A stretch of 64,000 nt of DNA from Candidatus Neomarinimicrobiota bacterium (GTDB lineage: Bacteria > Fidelibacterota > UBA2242 > B5-G15), in contig JACDNV010000006.1 of NCBI GenBank assembly GCA_017656425.1, positions 106,542 through 170,541 of the forward strand, given 5' to 3'. Under the pieces are notes generated by a model. It made no database searches, was not told where the DNA came from, and saw only the letters and a list, made by a program, of their open reading frames with translations. Below are positions 17,724 through 26,369 of the stretch, piece after piece (position 1 is the first letter of the stretch; each line of letters opens with the position of its first letter). The position numbers and the translations under genes are program-made.

Positions 17724-19763
17724 TTAAAATGGCGTTGAAACAAAAGCCTGATAATTGGAATAATTATATAGCGGATTTCTTTTTGGACAATAAAGCTCCC
17801 CGCTTTTGGGATTGTCATCCTGAGTATATATCCATATTCTTTTTTCATCCCATACAACAATCTCATCTCTGCAGTCACCAACAATATCAAGAGCTGCCAC
17901 ACACATATCCGGATGTCCATCATCAGGAAATAGCAATACTTTCTGACTATATCCATTCCATGCTCCACCTTCATCAACATTCCCATTCAGAAGGATAAAC
18001 TCTTCGCTAATTCCCGTCCAGTTCAATGGAAGACATAAAGCGCCATAATTAAACGGTTCAAATTGGTGGAAAATTCTTCCCTCAGAATCATAATAGGTAA
18101 CAATCCCTTGATTACCCCAGTAATTTATCGTTACGACTTCCAGTCCAGGCAAATCATCTCGTAAGTTAAGTACTGCAGGACTCTGCACATGCCCTATATA
18201 ATGATGTTGAAACATGTTTCCCACAATATCCATGAATATCATTCCTTCATCACTCGCTGCGCATATAACCTGCCATTTGCCATTATTTTCAAAAATTGCT
18301 ACACCATCAGCATGATCCTTAAGACTATTTTCTAAGTTCCATAGAATTTTCCCATTATCATCAAAAAGTGTATAACCCATGAGTATTTCATCTTTTCCAT
18401 CGCCATCCATATCTTCTGGATAGGGATAATGTCCGGTGTTGCAATTTGCTTCCCACAACAAATTTAAATTTGAATCATAAACCCAGAAACTCTTATATCT
18501 ATCTTTTAGTATCATGTTTGAATCATATCCTTTGCCCTCAATATCACAAAAACAAATACAATCCCCAAGTATTCTTTCAAATCTATTGTATCCACCTACA
18601 CTTCTTACAGCAGGGTTTACGTATGGGGTAAGTTCGCTTCTAATGAGCATCCCAGAATTTCCATCTGTAATATTAATAGTACCGTTCATGCAATAAATTA
18701 CTTCAGTTTTTCCATCATTATTTATATCATATATTTGAAAAGCCACATCACTCGTTAGGATATGCTTCCATGGATCAGGAAATCCTTTCTGCCATAATAT
18801 CTCACCATCTACAGTTATCGCAGTAAGGCAACTTAGTTCGCTATTTCTATCCTTTGGTCCATGATTCACAACTTGCCCTATTAGAATTTCAATAGTACCA
18901 TCATTATTCAAATCACCGAATCTCAAATTTCTTCCCGTCCCAAATCCCGGGGTTTTTATTTTCCGATATAACACCATATTCGGAATGTTTTTTCTTAACT
19001 CATTTAATTTTTTCTTTTCTGCAATTCCCTTTCCTTTATATTTAAGCCAATTAAAATATGAGGTGGAAACTTTTATTTCCCCGAACCAGGCAGGTACATC
19101 AGAAAGAAAACCAATTTTACCATTTGAAAAAGCATTATCTATACCCTTTAATTTAACATTATTATTAAAGGAAACATGCAGTTTGTCCTTATTAACAATA
19201 ATTTCAACCGAAATAGGTTTTTTTATTTTATCAATTGTACAACTATCAATAATTTTTTCTAACGGTTTTCTCAATCCGATACCATGATTTGCCTTTATTA
19301 ATACAAATCTTCGCCTATAAATGCCTGCAAAATAATACTGTCTATCGTTTTGATATCTAAAAATAATTCCGCACCTACCTTTGATATCATATGGGTAAAA
19401 TGATGTTATTAATCGATAGTCCTGCCATCCTTTATCCCCTGCCACAATGATCGGATGCCAGTGACTATCAGGATTAGAAGCTTCCTGAAAAAAGACCCTT
19501 TTATTATCTATCTCCCTAACTGACCACGATGGATGCAGGTTATACCTAAAAGTAGATACTGCCCATCCACCCTTTGGCCTCAGTACAGGTAGGTAATGAT
19601 ATTCAGCAAGTGCCCCAACATCTGTTAATAAAGGACCTCTATTAAGTGTAGTGTAATCATCGTATAGTAGTATTTTTGGGAAATTATAACAATTATGTAA
19701 CAGAATAAACAATGAAAAGAATAATACAATTTTAAGTGTTCTAATGTTCAAGATACCAAACAT
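17724..19763 (-). CDS. Secreted FG-GAP/beta-propeller protein resembling PL11 rhamnogalacturonan lyases
   Basis: This 679-residue exported protein has a hydrophobic N-terminus ending at a Cys ('LLHNC'), a weak lipobox. Residues about 35-235 look like a concanavalin/DUF1080-type sandwich ('GRCGIIFRYQNDRQYYFAGI', split; 'NGKIGFLSD'). Residues about 270-679 carry repeated calcium-type 'GDLNNDGTIEILIG', 'YDINNDGKTEVIY', 'DMDGDGKDEILMG' motifs. The last blade 'DIVGDCRDEIVVWDEKRIWIY ... NPLYNYSNY' resembles the closing blade of PL11 rhamnogalacturonan lyases. It lies 14 bp after kduI, whose substrate is made by pectin-type lyases. I cannot confirm catalytic residues, so lyase activity is inference. 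It could instead be a carbohydrate-binding propeller. No clear Shine-Dalgarno at the ATG. Confidence 0.6.
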   Translation of the reverse strand: MFGILNIRTLKIVLFFSLFILLHNCYNFPKILLYDDYTTLNRGPLLTDVGALAEYHYLPVLRPKGGWAVSTFRYNLHPSWSVREIDNKRVFFQEASNPDSHWHPIIVAGDKGWQDYRLITSFYPYDIKGRCGIIFRYQNDRQYYFAGIYRRRFVLIKANHGIGLRKPLEKIIDSCTIDKIKKPISVEIIVNKDKLHVSFNNNVKLKGIDNAFSNGKIGFLSDVPAWFGEIKVSTSYFNWLKYKGKGIAEKKKLNELRKNIPNMVLYRKIKTPGFGTGRNLRFGDLNNDGTIEILIGQVVNHGPKDRNSELSCLTAITVDGEILWQKGFPDPWKHILTSDVAFQIYDINNDGKTEVIYCMNGTINITDGNSGMLIRSELTPYVNPAVRSVGGYNRFERILGDCICFCDIEGKGYDSNMILKDRYKSFWVYDSNLNLLWEANCNTGHYPYPEDMDGDGKDEILMGYTLFDDNGKILWNLENSLKDHADGVAIFENNGKWQVICAASDEGMIFMDIVGNMFQHHYIGHVQSPAVLNLRDDLPGLEVVTINYWGNQGIVTYYDSEGRIFHQFEPFNYGALCLPLNWTGISEEFILLNGNVDEGGAWNGYSQKVLLFPDDGHPDMCVAALDIVGDCRDEIVVWDEKRIWIYTQDDNPKSGELYCPKRNPLYNYSNYQAFVSTPF

Positions 19764-19777
19764 ACATGGAAAATAAA

Positions 19778-20611
19778 TTAAAGAATATCATCAATAGTTA
19801 TCCCATCCATATCATCAAATTCCTGATTCTCTCCTCCCATAGCCCATACAAATTTATATGCCTTTGTCCCACATCCTGAATGGATTGACCATATAGGAGA
19901 AATAACAGCCTGAAGGTTTCTTACTACTATATGTCTGGTTTCAGAAGGCTCACCCATATAATGAAATACTACAGAATCATCTTCGACGTCAAAATACATA
20001 TATACTTCTGAACGTCTCTGATGTGTGTGTGGTGGCATTGTATTCCACACATTCCCCTTTTCCAAAATAGTAATCCCCATTACCAGTTGACAGCTTGTGA
20101 TGCCATTTGGATGAATGTATTTATAAATTGTTCTCTTATTAGCCATTTCCTGACTTCCTAGTTCCGTTACCTCCGCATCATTGATTCCAATCTTTTTATC
20201 TGGATACTCGATATGAGCTGGATAACTCACAAAATAGAACTTTGCAAAATCATCCCTACTCAGACTTTTAAAAGATATTGTTTTATCCCCTTTACCTATA
20301 TACAGGCATTCAAGTTTCTCCAATTCATATTCTTTATTATCGACAATAACTGAACCATTCCCTCCTACATTTATTATACCCAGTTCTCTCCTTGAATTAA
20401 AATAATCGGATCCTGTCTCTCTTTTACTCCCCCTCAATTGTAATTCAGCTGATTTTGGAAATGCTCCTCCAACAATTGCTCGATCAATCTCAGAATAATA
20501 CAACCTGACTTCATCTGGAACAAACAACTCATCTAAAAGAAACTTTTCCCTTATCTTATGGGTAGTCATAGTTCTAAAATCAACTGGATCTACACTATAT
20601 TTCAATATCAT
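19778..20611 (-). CDS. kduI: 5-dehydro-4-deoxy-D-glucuronate isomerase
   Basis: Cytoplasmic bicupin of 277 residues that converts 5-keto-4-deoxyuronate (from GH105 or lyase products) to 3-deoxy-D-glycero-2,5-hexodiulosonate. The zinc ligands are in place: His195 and His197 ('PPHTHQRR'), Glu202 ('SEVYMYF') and His244 ('WSIHSG'), one residue offset from the E. coli enzyme. 'RRELGIINVGG' and 'NKRTIYKYIHPNG' are family hallmarks, and length is the family norm. Start has AGGAGGGG with 6-nt spacing. The product is the substrate of the KduD-like SDR at 25579-26355. It lies between the DUF4861 lipoprotein (24 bp) and the propeller protein. Confidence 0.97.
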   Translation of the reverse strand: MILKYSVDPVDFRTMTTHKIREKFLLDELFVPDEVRLYYSEIDRAIVGGAFPKSAELQLRGSKRETGSDYFNSRRELGIINVGGNGSVIVDNKEYELEKLECLYIGKGDKTISFKSLSRDDFAKFYFVSYPAHIEYPDKKIGINDAEVTELGSQEMANKRTIYKYIHPNGITSCQLVMGITILEKGNVWNTMPPHTHQRRSEVYMYFDVEDDSVVFHYMGEPSETRHIVVRNLQAVISPIWSIHSGCGTKAYKFVWAMGGENQEFDDMDGITIDDIL

Positions 20612-20635
20612 TTAAACCCCTCCTAATGAATTATT

Positions 20636-21919
20636 TTAATAATTGGCTTTTATCTCTTTATTTCCAATTCTTATTTTAATTGGGCTATTTAATTTCTCTA
20701 AAATATCTTCCAAATAAGATTCAAATTGCTTTATATTCTTAATACCATCGGGCTCCTGCTCCCAAGCTGCTAGAAAATAGAATCTCAATGACTTGTCTAT
20801 AGTTTTTAATCTTACTATATGATTAAGATCATCTTCAGTAATATTAACCATATTTTTTTTGTTGTAGATAAGAGCAGTTCCGAGATTATCTCCAGCAAGA
20901 CTCTGTTTGCCATATAGCGCTATATAATTCCAGCCGCCGTCACTGCTTGAAAGGAATACACAATTACTACATTTAGCCAATCCGGTACACAAGTTATCCA
21001 CATCTCGATCTAATCTAATATCGTAGCGCGTCAATCTAGTTCCACCTGTTATACTCAGATCAGTTTCAACATCGTACTTATTATTCCCCACTTTCCATCC
21101 ATAATACTTAATCTTTACCTGCGCCATGATTGGGCCATCACTTACAATCCAGCATAATACACTATCCGTATTAGAGACTTTGTGGACTTTATTCTGGTAA
21201 TACATACCAAGAGTTCCAATACCCAGCGACTCGCCAACCTTAAATATATCCATCCCCCAATCGGACATATTATGATACGATTCGAAATCTTTTAAGCCAA
21301 CATTCATTAGTATCATATCGCGAGTCTTCTTTCCAAATATATCTATGGAATTCCTCCAGTCAAGATATAACCTATACCCAACACGATCTGATTCCCAACC
21401 AGGCCCTTCATACCTAAAATAGGTAGAATGATCTGTATGCTGTGGAGGTACTCTGACAAACTTTACATTTTTAAACTCACCACCTTTATATAGGCGTCCT
21501 TCCCATTTTCCACCGAATTTATGTGAAATCTCAGCATAAGCTCTTCTTGGATAGTTATGTTCCACTTTACCAGAGTCTTTAAAATAAATTTTTATCTTCT
21601 TCTTTTCTTTGGGTTTAAAATTGACTAAAAGCACCATATAATCTGTAACCCCATCAACATTAACATCCACAATCTGATGAGGTATTTCGACACCATCGGA
21701 TATTACAACACATGCATTTGGATTAAATCTTTTATCGACATCCTTTAGGCTGTTTATCGGAAGATATATAGCCTCATTCTTTCTGGACTTTCCTATTTCA
21801 TTTATTCCTGTAACACCTATTGAATAAGGATAATCTTTTAAAATAGATGACTGTTGACATTGAATAGCAAACAAACATATCAAACTAACAAGTAGATATG
21901 ACTTGCTAAAAATTCTCAT
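20636..21919 (-). CDS. DUF4861 lipoprotein of pectin loci
   Basis: Lipoprotein of 427 residues (signal ending 'LFAIQC', Cys near 20) matching, from memory, the DUF4861 family, which recurs beside pectin and rhamnogalacturonan degradation genes. Visible features are an N-terminal beta-rich part (30-130), then aromatic-rich stretches 'KFGGKWEGRLYKGG', 'FRYEGPGWESDRVGYRLYLDWRNS' (split across about 160-195), 'DWGMDIFKVG' and a C-terminal 'YFLAAWEQEP'. No catalytic motif that I can name. Start at 21919 is set by GGAGG 7 nt upstream, giving the signal peptide. A longer frame to 21949 lacks this. A role in uronic-acid oligosaccharide processing in the periplasm is inference from neighbours. Confidence 0.7.
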   Translation of the reverse strand: MRIFSKSYLLVSLICLFAIQCQQSSILKDYPYSIGVTGINEIGKSRKNEAIYLPINSLKDVDKRFNPNACVVISDGVEIPHQIVDVNVDGVTDYMVLLVNFKPKEKKKIKIYFKDSGKVEHNYPRRAYAEISHKFGGKWEGRLYKGGEFKNVKFVRVPPQHTDHSTYFRYEGPGWESDRVGYRLYLDWRNSIDIFGKKTRDMILMNVGLKDFESYHNMSDWGMDIFKVGESLGIGTLGMYYQNKVHKVSNTDSVLCWIVSDGPIMAQVKIKYYGWKVGNNKYDVETDLSITGGTRLTRYDIRLDRDVDNLCTGLAKCSNCVFLSSSDGGWNYIALYGKQSLAGDNLGTALIYNKKNMVNITEDDLNHIVRLKTIDKSLRFYFLAAWEQEPDGIKNIKQFESYLEDILEKLNSPIKIRIGNKEIKANY

Positions 21920-21957
21920 GATAAACCTCCATTCATTTATATCAAACAATAACCTAT

Positions 21958-22878
21958 TTAACCAGAATAAATTTCATGAAAAGAAAATTTACCTTTCTGC
22001 CACGGAGCAAGTTCAGGCAATAATTTTTCAAATTCATTTATCAATTCTTTTTCATAATCTTTTGTGTAGGTACCGTTTAAAAACTTATCTATACCTTCTC
22101 TGAAGAATCTTTCCCATGAATCTTCTTCACCGCCTGGATTAATTGGATAAAACAAGGCATTATTCGCCCTTGCTGCTTTCATATCGCCGGGTGCATCACC
22201 AATCATCAATATTTTACCTTGTTCATACTTCCCCTGACTTGCAAGTTGAATATGTTCCTTTTTACTACCCATTTCCTGACCTGCAATAACACGTACATAT
22301 TTTTCTATTTTATGTTCAGCCCATTCACGTCTTAAAGCCTCAACAGGAGTAGCAGAACATACTATTATGTCGGCCTTTTGCGACAATTTCTCCAAAGACT
22401 CCTTCACAAATGGAAAAGGCGGCACTCCATGAACAATCTCTGCTACCGTCCTATTCACTGCCTCACTCCATTCAAGAGCATTTTCCAAAATTGGTTCACC
22501 AGTCCTCTCTACCTCTGCCTTTAAGGCTGGATTACCAAGCTTCGTTTCCCTTTCTATCCATTCCCTTAACGGTTTCGCCTCAGGTACTTCAATGTGTCTT
22601 TTTCTTACATCATCCCACTCTCTTAATAAATCAAAAGTTTTAATCAGAGCAGGAAATCTATTTACCCCTCTCCATTTTGAATACAGATTAACGAATTCAG
22701 CTGCAGCTCTTGCATATTTCGAAACAGGTTGTAATTTCCAGTACTTAATAATATTGGGAATAAAACACTCCTTATGCTTTATTTCCATTGTATCAAAAGC
22801 ACATCCGTCTGAATCGATCGCAACAAGATAATCATGTTTGGGTTCCATTTCTCTTAATTCTTTCTGCGGATCCTGCAT
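21958..22878 (-). CDS. HAD-superfamily hydrolase
   Basis: Cytoplasmic HAD-fold enzyme of 306 residues. Motif I 'AIDSDGCAFDT' gives nucleophile Asp22 and acid/base Asp24. Motif II is likely the 'VCSATP' Ser/Thr, motif III the Lys of 'GSKKEHI', and motif IV 'MIGDAPGDMKAA' carries the Mg-binding aspartates. A helical cap lies between about 40 and 160. It is probably a phosphatase on a small metabolite, and HAD proteins of this sort are frequent in uronate loci. The substrate is unknown. Start has GGGAGG. A 98-bp gap to the phosphofructokinase gene could hold its own promoter. Confidence 0.8.
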   Translation of the reverse strand: MQDPQKELREMEPKHDYLVAIDSDGCAFDTMEIKHKECFIPNIIKYWKLQPVSKYARAAAEFVNLYSKWRGVNRFPALIKTFDLLREWDDVRKRHIEVPEAKPLREWIERETKLGNPALKAEVERTGEPILENALEWSEAVNRTVAEIVHGVPPFPFVKESLEKLSQKADIIVCSATPVEALRREWAEHKIEKYVRVIAGQEMGSKKEHIQLASQGKYEQGKILMIGDAPGDMKAARANNALFYPINPGGEEDSWERFFREGIDKFLNGTYTKDYEKELINEFEKLLPELAPWQKGKFSFHEIYSG

Positions 22879-22976
22879 GGCTCAACCTCCCAAAAGCTTA
22901 TTATAAATAAATCATTGGAAATCTGATTTTATATACTTTACACATTCTTCCCAACTCCAAACCCCCAATTCTCAAT

Positions 22977-24263
22977 TCACCTATACGCTTGTGGAATAAA
23001 TTCTGGCAACTTCTTCTCAGCAAAAACTATCTTCAGTCTCGCAAACCTTTGTCTACCACTAACTATTGGTACACTCACCCAGTCTTCACCAATCAAAGGT
23101 CTTGCATATTTAATAAAATCATCTGTGACATCAATTTTATTTGGTGCTATCCAATTCTCAGGAAATTTTCTCTCCGAATTAGCAACAACCTCAAGTGGCA
23201 CTCTGTCATACTCAACATTATAAATAATTCCCGGTTTACGGATTATAGTGGACATATACCCTGATCCATATTCAATAGCTATTACCACAGCATTCTGACC
23301 TACTTTATAAGCCTCATCAAGATCAACAGTTGATGCATAAATGATCGAGTCCCTCTGATCTGTCCCGGGTGTCTGACCCCTTGCAGCACCCCTTGCCTTT
23401 ATTCCAACCCTATTAAGATGATTCACTATGACCTGCTTGACCGTAATCATACCGGAACTAAACATCGTATGCCCAAAAGAATCTTTAATTTCATCTATCT
23501 CCCCTACATCAAAACCTTCACTCACTACAACAATCACTCTACCACTTCTTTTTAACTCATCATTTACCAAGTCAGTCATCTGCTCTAATGTAAGCCCTGA
23601 TTCGCGCATATATATCTGAAGTGGGAACTGTCTCTTCGGATCAGCCAATCTTGCAGCAGCAGGGATAAATCCAATTTTTCTTCCCATAGCTTGAATAACT
23701 ATCACTGGATCGGAAGGAGACGAACCTCTATTTTCTTCCTCAATATTCTGTATTACATTTGCCCAGTATCTGGCCACCGATCCATAACCTGGAGTATGAT
23801 CTACAAGTTTAAATTCTGAATCACCAACATCATTATCTATCGTCTTTGCTACACCAACTGCAACTAAGTCAAGTCCTTGCTCATGTGCAAGCTTGTCGAT
23901 TTTATGTGCGGTATCCATAGAATCATTTCCACCTATATAGAAAAAATATCCAATATCATGAGCTTTAAAAACATCTACTATCCTTTGAAAGTCCTCAGTC
24001 TGATGTGATTTCAGTTTATACCTGCAGGTACCTATTGAACCTGCCGCAGGTGTTGTCCTTAATAAAGAAATCTCTTCTTCAGGCTGGATAGATAAATTAA
24101 GTAACTCCTCTTTAAGGATTCCCTCTATTCCATGCCATCCGCCATAGATGGTACCGAATTTATCAGGGTACATCTTTATCGTTTCAATTATACCTCTTAG
24201 AGTGTTGTTTATTACTGGCGTTGGTCCACCTGATTGAGCCACAATCACATTTTTATTAGGCAT
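22977..24263 (-). CDS. 6-phosphofructokinase, PPi-dependent type
   Basis: Phosphofructokinase of 428 residues, longer than the 320-residue ATP enzymes. 'AQSGGPTPVINN' (9-20) is the phosphoryl-donor loop. 'GGNDSMDT' (111-118) has Asp114 where ATP-dependent enzymes have Gly104, and 'KTIDND' (140-145) has Lys140 where they have Gly124. These two substitutions are the established markers of pyrophosphate use. 'MGRKIGF' binds fructose 6-phosphate. It is the last gene of the uronate/pentose phosphate operon, 23 bp after the LarA homologue, and would send fructose 6-phosphate made by transketolase/transaldolase into glycolysis reversibly and without ATP. Confidence 0.9.
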   Translation of the reverse strand: MPNKNVIVAQSGGPTPVINNTLRGIIETIKMYPDKFGTIYGGWHGIEGILKEELLNLSIQPEEEISLLRTTPAAGSIGTCRYKLKSHQTEDFQRIVDVFKAHDIGYFFYIGGNDSMDTAHKIDKLAHEQGLDLVAVGVAKTIDNDVGDSEFKLVDHTPGYGSVARYWANVIQNIEEENRGSSPSDPVIVIQAMGRKIGFIPAAARLADPKRQFPLQIYMRESGLTLEQMTDLVNDELKRSGRVIVVVSEGFDVGEIDEIKDSFGHTMFSSGMITVKQVIVNHLNRVGIKARGAARGQTPGTDQRDSIIYASTVDLDEAYKVGQNAVVIAIEYGSGYMSTIIRKPGIIYNVEYDRVPLEVVANSERKFPENWIAPNKIDVTDDFIKYARPLIGEDWVSVPIVSGRQRFARLKIVFAEKKLPEFIPQAYR

Positions 24264-24286
24264 TACTCCTTATCTCCTACAAACTT

Positions 24287-25570
24287 TTACGACCACCCTT
24301 TCTTAAAGGGATCATTTTGCAACCTGTAAAGATACTCACCGGCCTTTGGTACATACAAAATACCCTCCGATTCCTTATCCACCCAGTCTTCTATTTTAAT
24401 ATCATTATAGTTAATATATCCAAGATTTATTTGATGGCATATTTCTTTAGAGATCCCAGTAGCGAGTATAACATTTATTCTTGGTACTTCTAACCCATTT
24501 CCGTATTTTCCAACTCCTTTTACATGGGTGGAATGTGCCAATACAGCCCAAGGTATATCTTTGTATTTATCCCACTGTTCTAAATAAAAATCACGAACAT
24601 GATAACCTATTTGCCGTATCAATTTACCATGCGTATAAGATATTTCTGTAATATGGGGAGCATAAATAATGAGTTCCCCTCCATCAGCTACAACCGGTTC
24701 AAGTTTATACATGCACTTTGCACCAACCCATAAATCATCATACATCTCAGGAGCTCGAGACAGAACTTTTTTAAATGGTCTATCTTTTATTACTATGTGA
24801 ACTTTCTTTGATAAATCACTTGCTTTATCCCAAGCTACCTCAGGAGTACCAAAATATACACCGCATAGTTCATCACCCTTAACTACCAGACTAAAACAAT
24901 ACTTTTCCATTCTAATAAAAGAAGCAGCAAGATCAACAACATTTCTTACAGGTGTATACTTTTCCCCAATTATTACAGGACTCGTGATTAACGCGCCAAG
25001 CCAGTGAAACATATCAATTATTTCCTGTCCAGCTACACCAGGGAAAAAATATTTATTACCTCCAGAAAATCCGATTACTTCATGGGGAAATACAGGACCT
25101 ACTATTATCACCATGTCATAGTCAAAAATTATTTTATTAACATGAATATCTACCTCTTTATCCATCAAACCATTGGAAACTTCTAGTATCGTATCTCTCT
25201 TTATTGTTCCTATATATTTTAACTGATCTGGTTTATTCCAGTAATGATTGAAAAACCGCGATTTTGAAAACTTAGCATCATATTCAAATCTCTCTATTTC
25301 CAACATTTTCATTATTCGTTCATTACTCATAGGAGGATGAGTACCAAGGGCTATTAGAAAATCAAGTAGTCTAGCTCTATCTGCCAGAAGGGAATATATA
25401 ATTCTAAAAAGTAGACCAATAGGTACAGTCCTTGTATGATCAGGGATTACAAATAAAATTCTTTTCCCATCAGGTTTTATTTCCCTGAATGCCTCATAAA
25501 ATACTTCATATATTTCCTCATTTTCCAAAATCCTATCTTCGAAACCAATTCCTATCATACCACTGCTCAA
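24287..25570 (-). CDS. LarA-family nickel-pincer racemase/epimerase, candidate D-mannonate/D-gluconate 2-epimerase
   Basis: LarA (lactate racemase) superfamily member of 427 residues. Residues that handle the nickel-pincer nucleotide and substrate are conserved: 'DHTR' (Asp44, Arg47), 'GTHPP' His78, and 'PHEVIGFSGGNK' with His163 and Lys173. The His-Lys distance is the same ten residues as in LarA, where the Lys binds the cofactor covalently. LarA relatives racemise or epimerise alpha-hydroxy acids, and I recall a D-gluconate 2-epimerase being among them. Between a mannonate-forming SDR, UxaE and 6-phosphogluconate dehydrogenase, interconversion of D-mannonate and D-gluconate is the attractive substrate. 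That is inference. No larB/larC/larE for cofactor synthesis is in the window. Start is uncertain: TTG at 25570 has no clear Shine-Dalgarno, and ATG at 25558 is the alternative. Confidence 0.85.
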   Translation of the reverse strand: MSSGMIGIGFEDRILENEEIYEVFYEAFREIKPDGKRILFVIPDHTRTVPIGLLFRIIYSLLADRARLLDFLIALGTHPPMSNERIMKMLEIERFEYDAKFSKSRFFNHYWNKPDQLKYIGTIKRDTILEVSNGLMDKEVDIHVNKIIFDYDMVIIVGPVFPHEVIGFSGGNKYFFPGVAGQEIIDMFHWLGALITSPVIIGEKYTPVRNVVDLAASFIRMEKYCFSLVVKGDELCGVYFGTPEVAWDKASDLSKKVHIVIKDRPFKKVLSRAPEMYDDLWVGAKCMYKLEPVVADGGELIIYAPHITEISYTHGKLIRQIGYHVRDFYLEQWDKYKDIPWAVLAHSTHVKGVGKYGNGLEVPRINVILATGISKEICHQINLGYINYNDIKIEDWVDKESEGILYVPKAGEYLYRLQNDPFKKGWS

Positions 25571-25578
25571 ACTGTATG

Positions 25579-26355
25579 TTATAGATTAGCTAACCATCCG
25601 CCATCAACATAAATAACCTGACCCGTTATAAAATCAGAGGATTCAGATGCAAGAAATACCGCAGTTCCAACCAATTCTTCTGGTTTTCCCCATCTACCTA
25701 AGGGAGTACGAAGTTTTACCCATTCAGTAAATTTCTCATCCTCAACGAGAGGTTTTGTAAGTTCTGTCTCAAAGTAGCCAGGGCCAATAGCGTTAACATT
25801 AATTCCATCTTTAGCCCATTCTACCGCTAAAGCCTTTGTCAACTGTCTTATACCCCCTTTACTTGCAGCATATGCAGGTATAGAAGCACGAGCTGCCTCG
25901 CTTAGTAAGGATGCTATGTTAATTATCTTTCCTTTTCTTCCATCCTGTATACAATGGCGAGCAAATTGCTGGCTGAGGACAAAAGTAGTTGTTAAATTTA
26001 GCTTCAGAACTCTGTCCCACTGTTCAAGTGGAAAATCCATTGCCTTTTCACGATAAATTGTCCCTGCTATATTTGCAAGAATGTCTATTCTTTCAACTTC
26101 CTTAATTACATCCTCAAACCACTTCGGTATAACCTCAATCTCAAAAAGATCGAATGGGAAAACCCAAGCTTTTTTCCCCACAGAATTTACCATCTTTGCC
26201 GTCTCCTCGAGAGCTTCTTTACCTCTTGATACAAGGACAAGGTCTGCTCCAGCTTCAGCAAATCCCAATGCAATTGCTCTACCAAGCCCCCTGCTTGCAC
26301 CTGTCACCATTGCAATTTTACCATCTAGACGAAATTTATCTAATATTCCAGCCAT
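25579..26355 (-). CDS. kduD: KduD-like 2-dehydro-3-deoxy-D-gluconate 5-dehydrogenase (SDR)
   Basis: Classical short-chain dehydrogenase of 258 residues. 'TGASRGLGRAI' (18-28) binds NAD(P), 'IAG' continues the fold, and Ser of 'NIASLLS' with 'YAASK' forms the catalytic set. The end 'ITGQVIYVDGGWLANL' is like KduD. The enzyme would reduce the 2,5-diketo-3-deoxygluconate made by KduI to 2-keto-3-deoxygluconate, completing the unsaturated-uronate branch. It lies in the operon with gnd (14 bp) and the LarA homologue (8 bp). SDRs are hard to separate by eye, and gluconate 5-dehydrogenase is the alternative. Confidence 0.75.
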   Translation of the reverse strand: MAGILDKFRLDGKIAMVTGASRGLGRAIALGFAEAGADLVLVSRGKEALEETAKMVNSVGKKAWVFPFDLFEIEVIPKWFEDVIKEVERIDILANIAGTIYREKAMDFPLEQWDRVLKLNLTTTFVLSQQFARHCIQDGRKGKIINIASLLSEAARASIPAYAASKGGIRQLTKALAVEWAKDGINVNAIGPGYFETELTKPLVEDEKFTEWVKLRTPLGRWGKPEELVGTAVFLASESSDFITGQVIYVDGGWLANL

Positions 26356-26369
26356 TTTTTCTCCCCCTT

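Noticed and set aside
17712-17729. Perfect AT-only inverted repeat (8-bp arms) over the stop of the propeller protein gene, considered as a terminator
   Set aside because: The stem has no G or C and no proper T-run follows on the minus strand, so chance in AT-rich DNA is likely.
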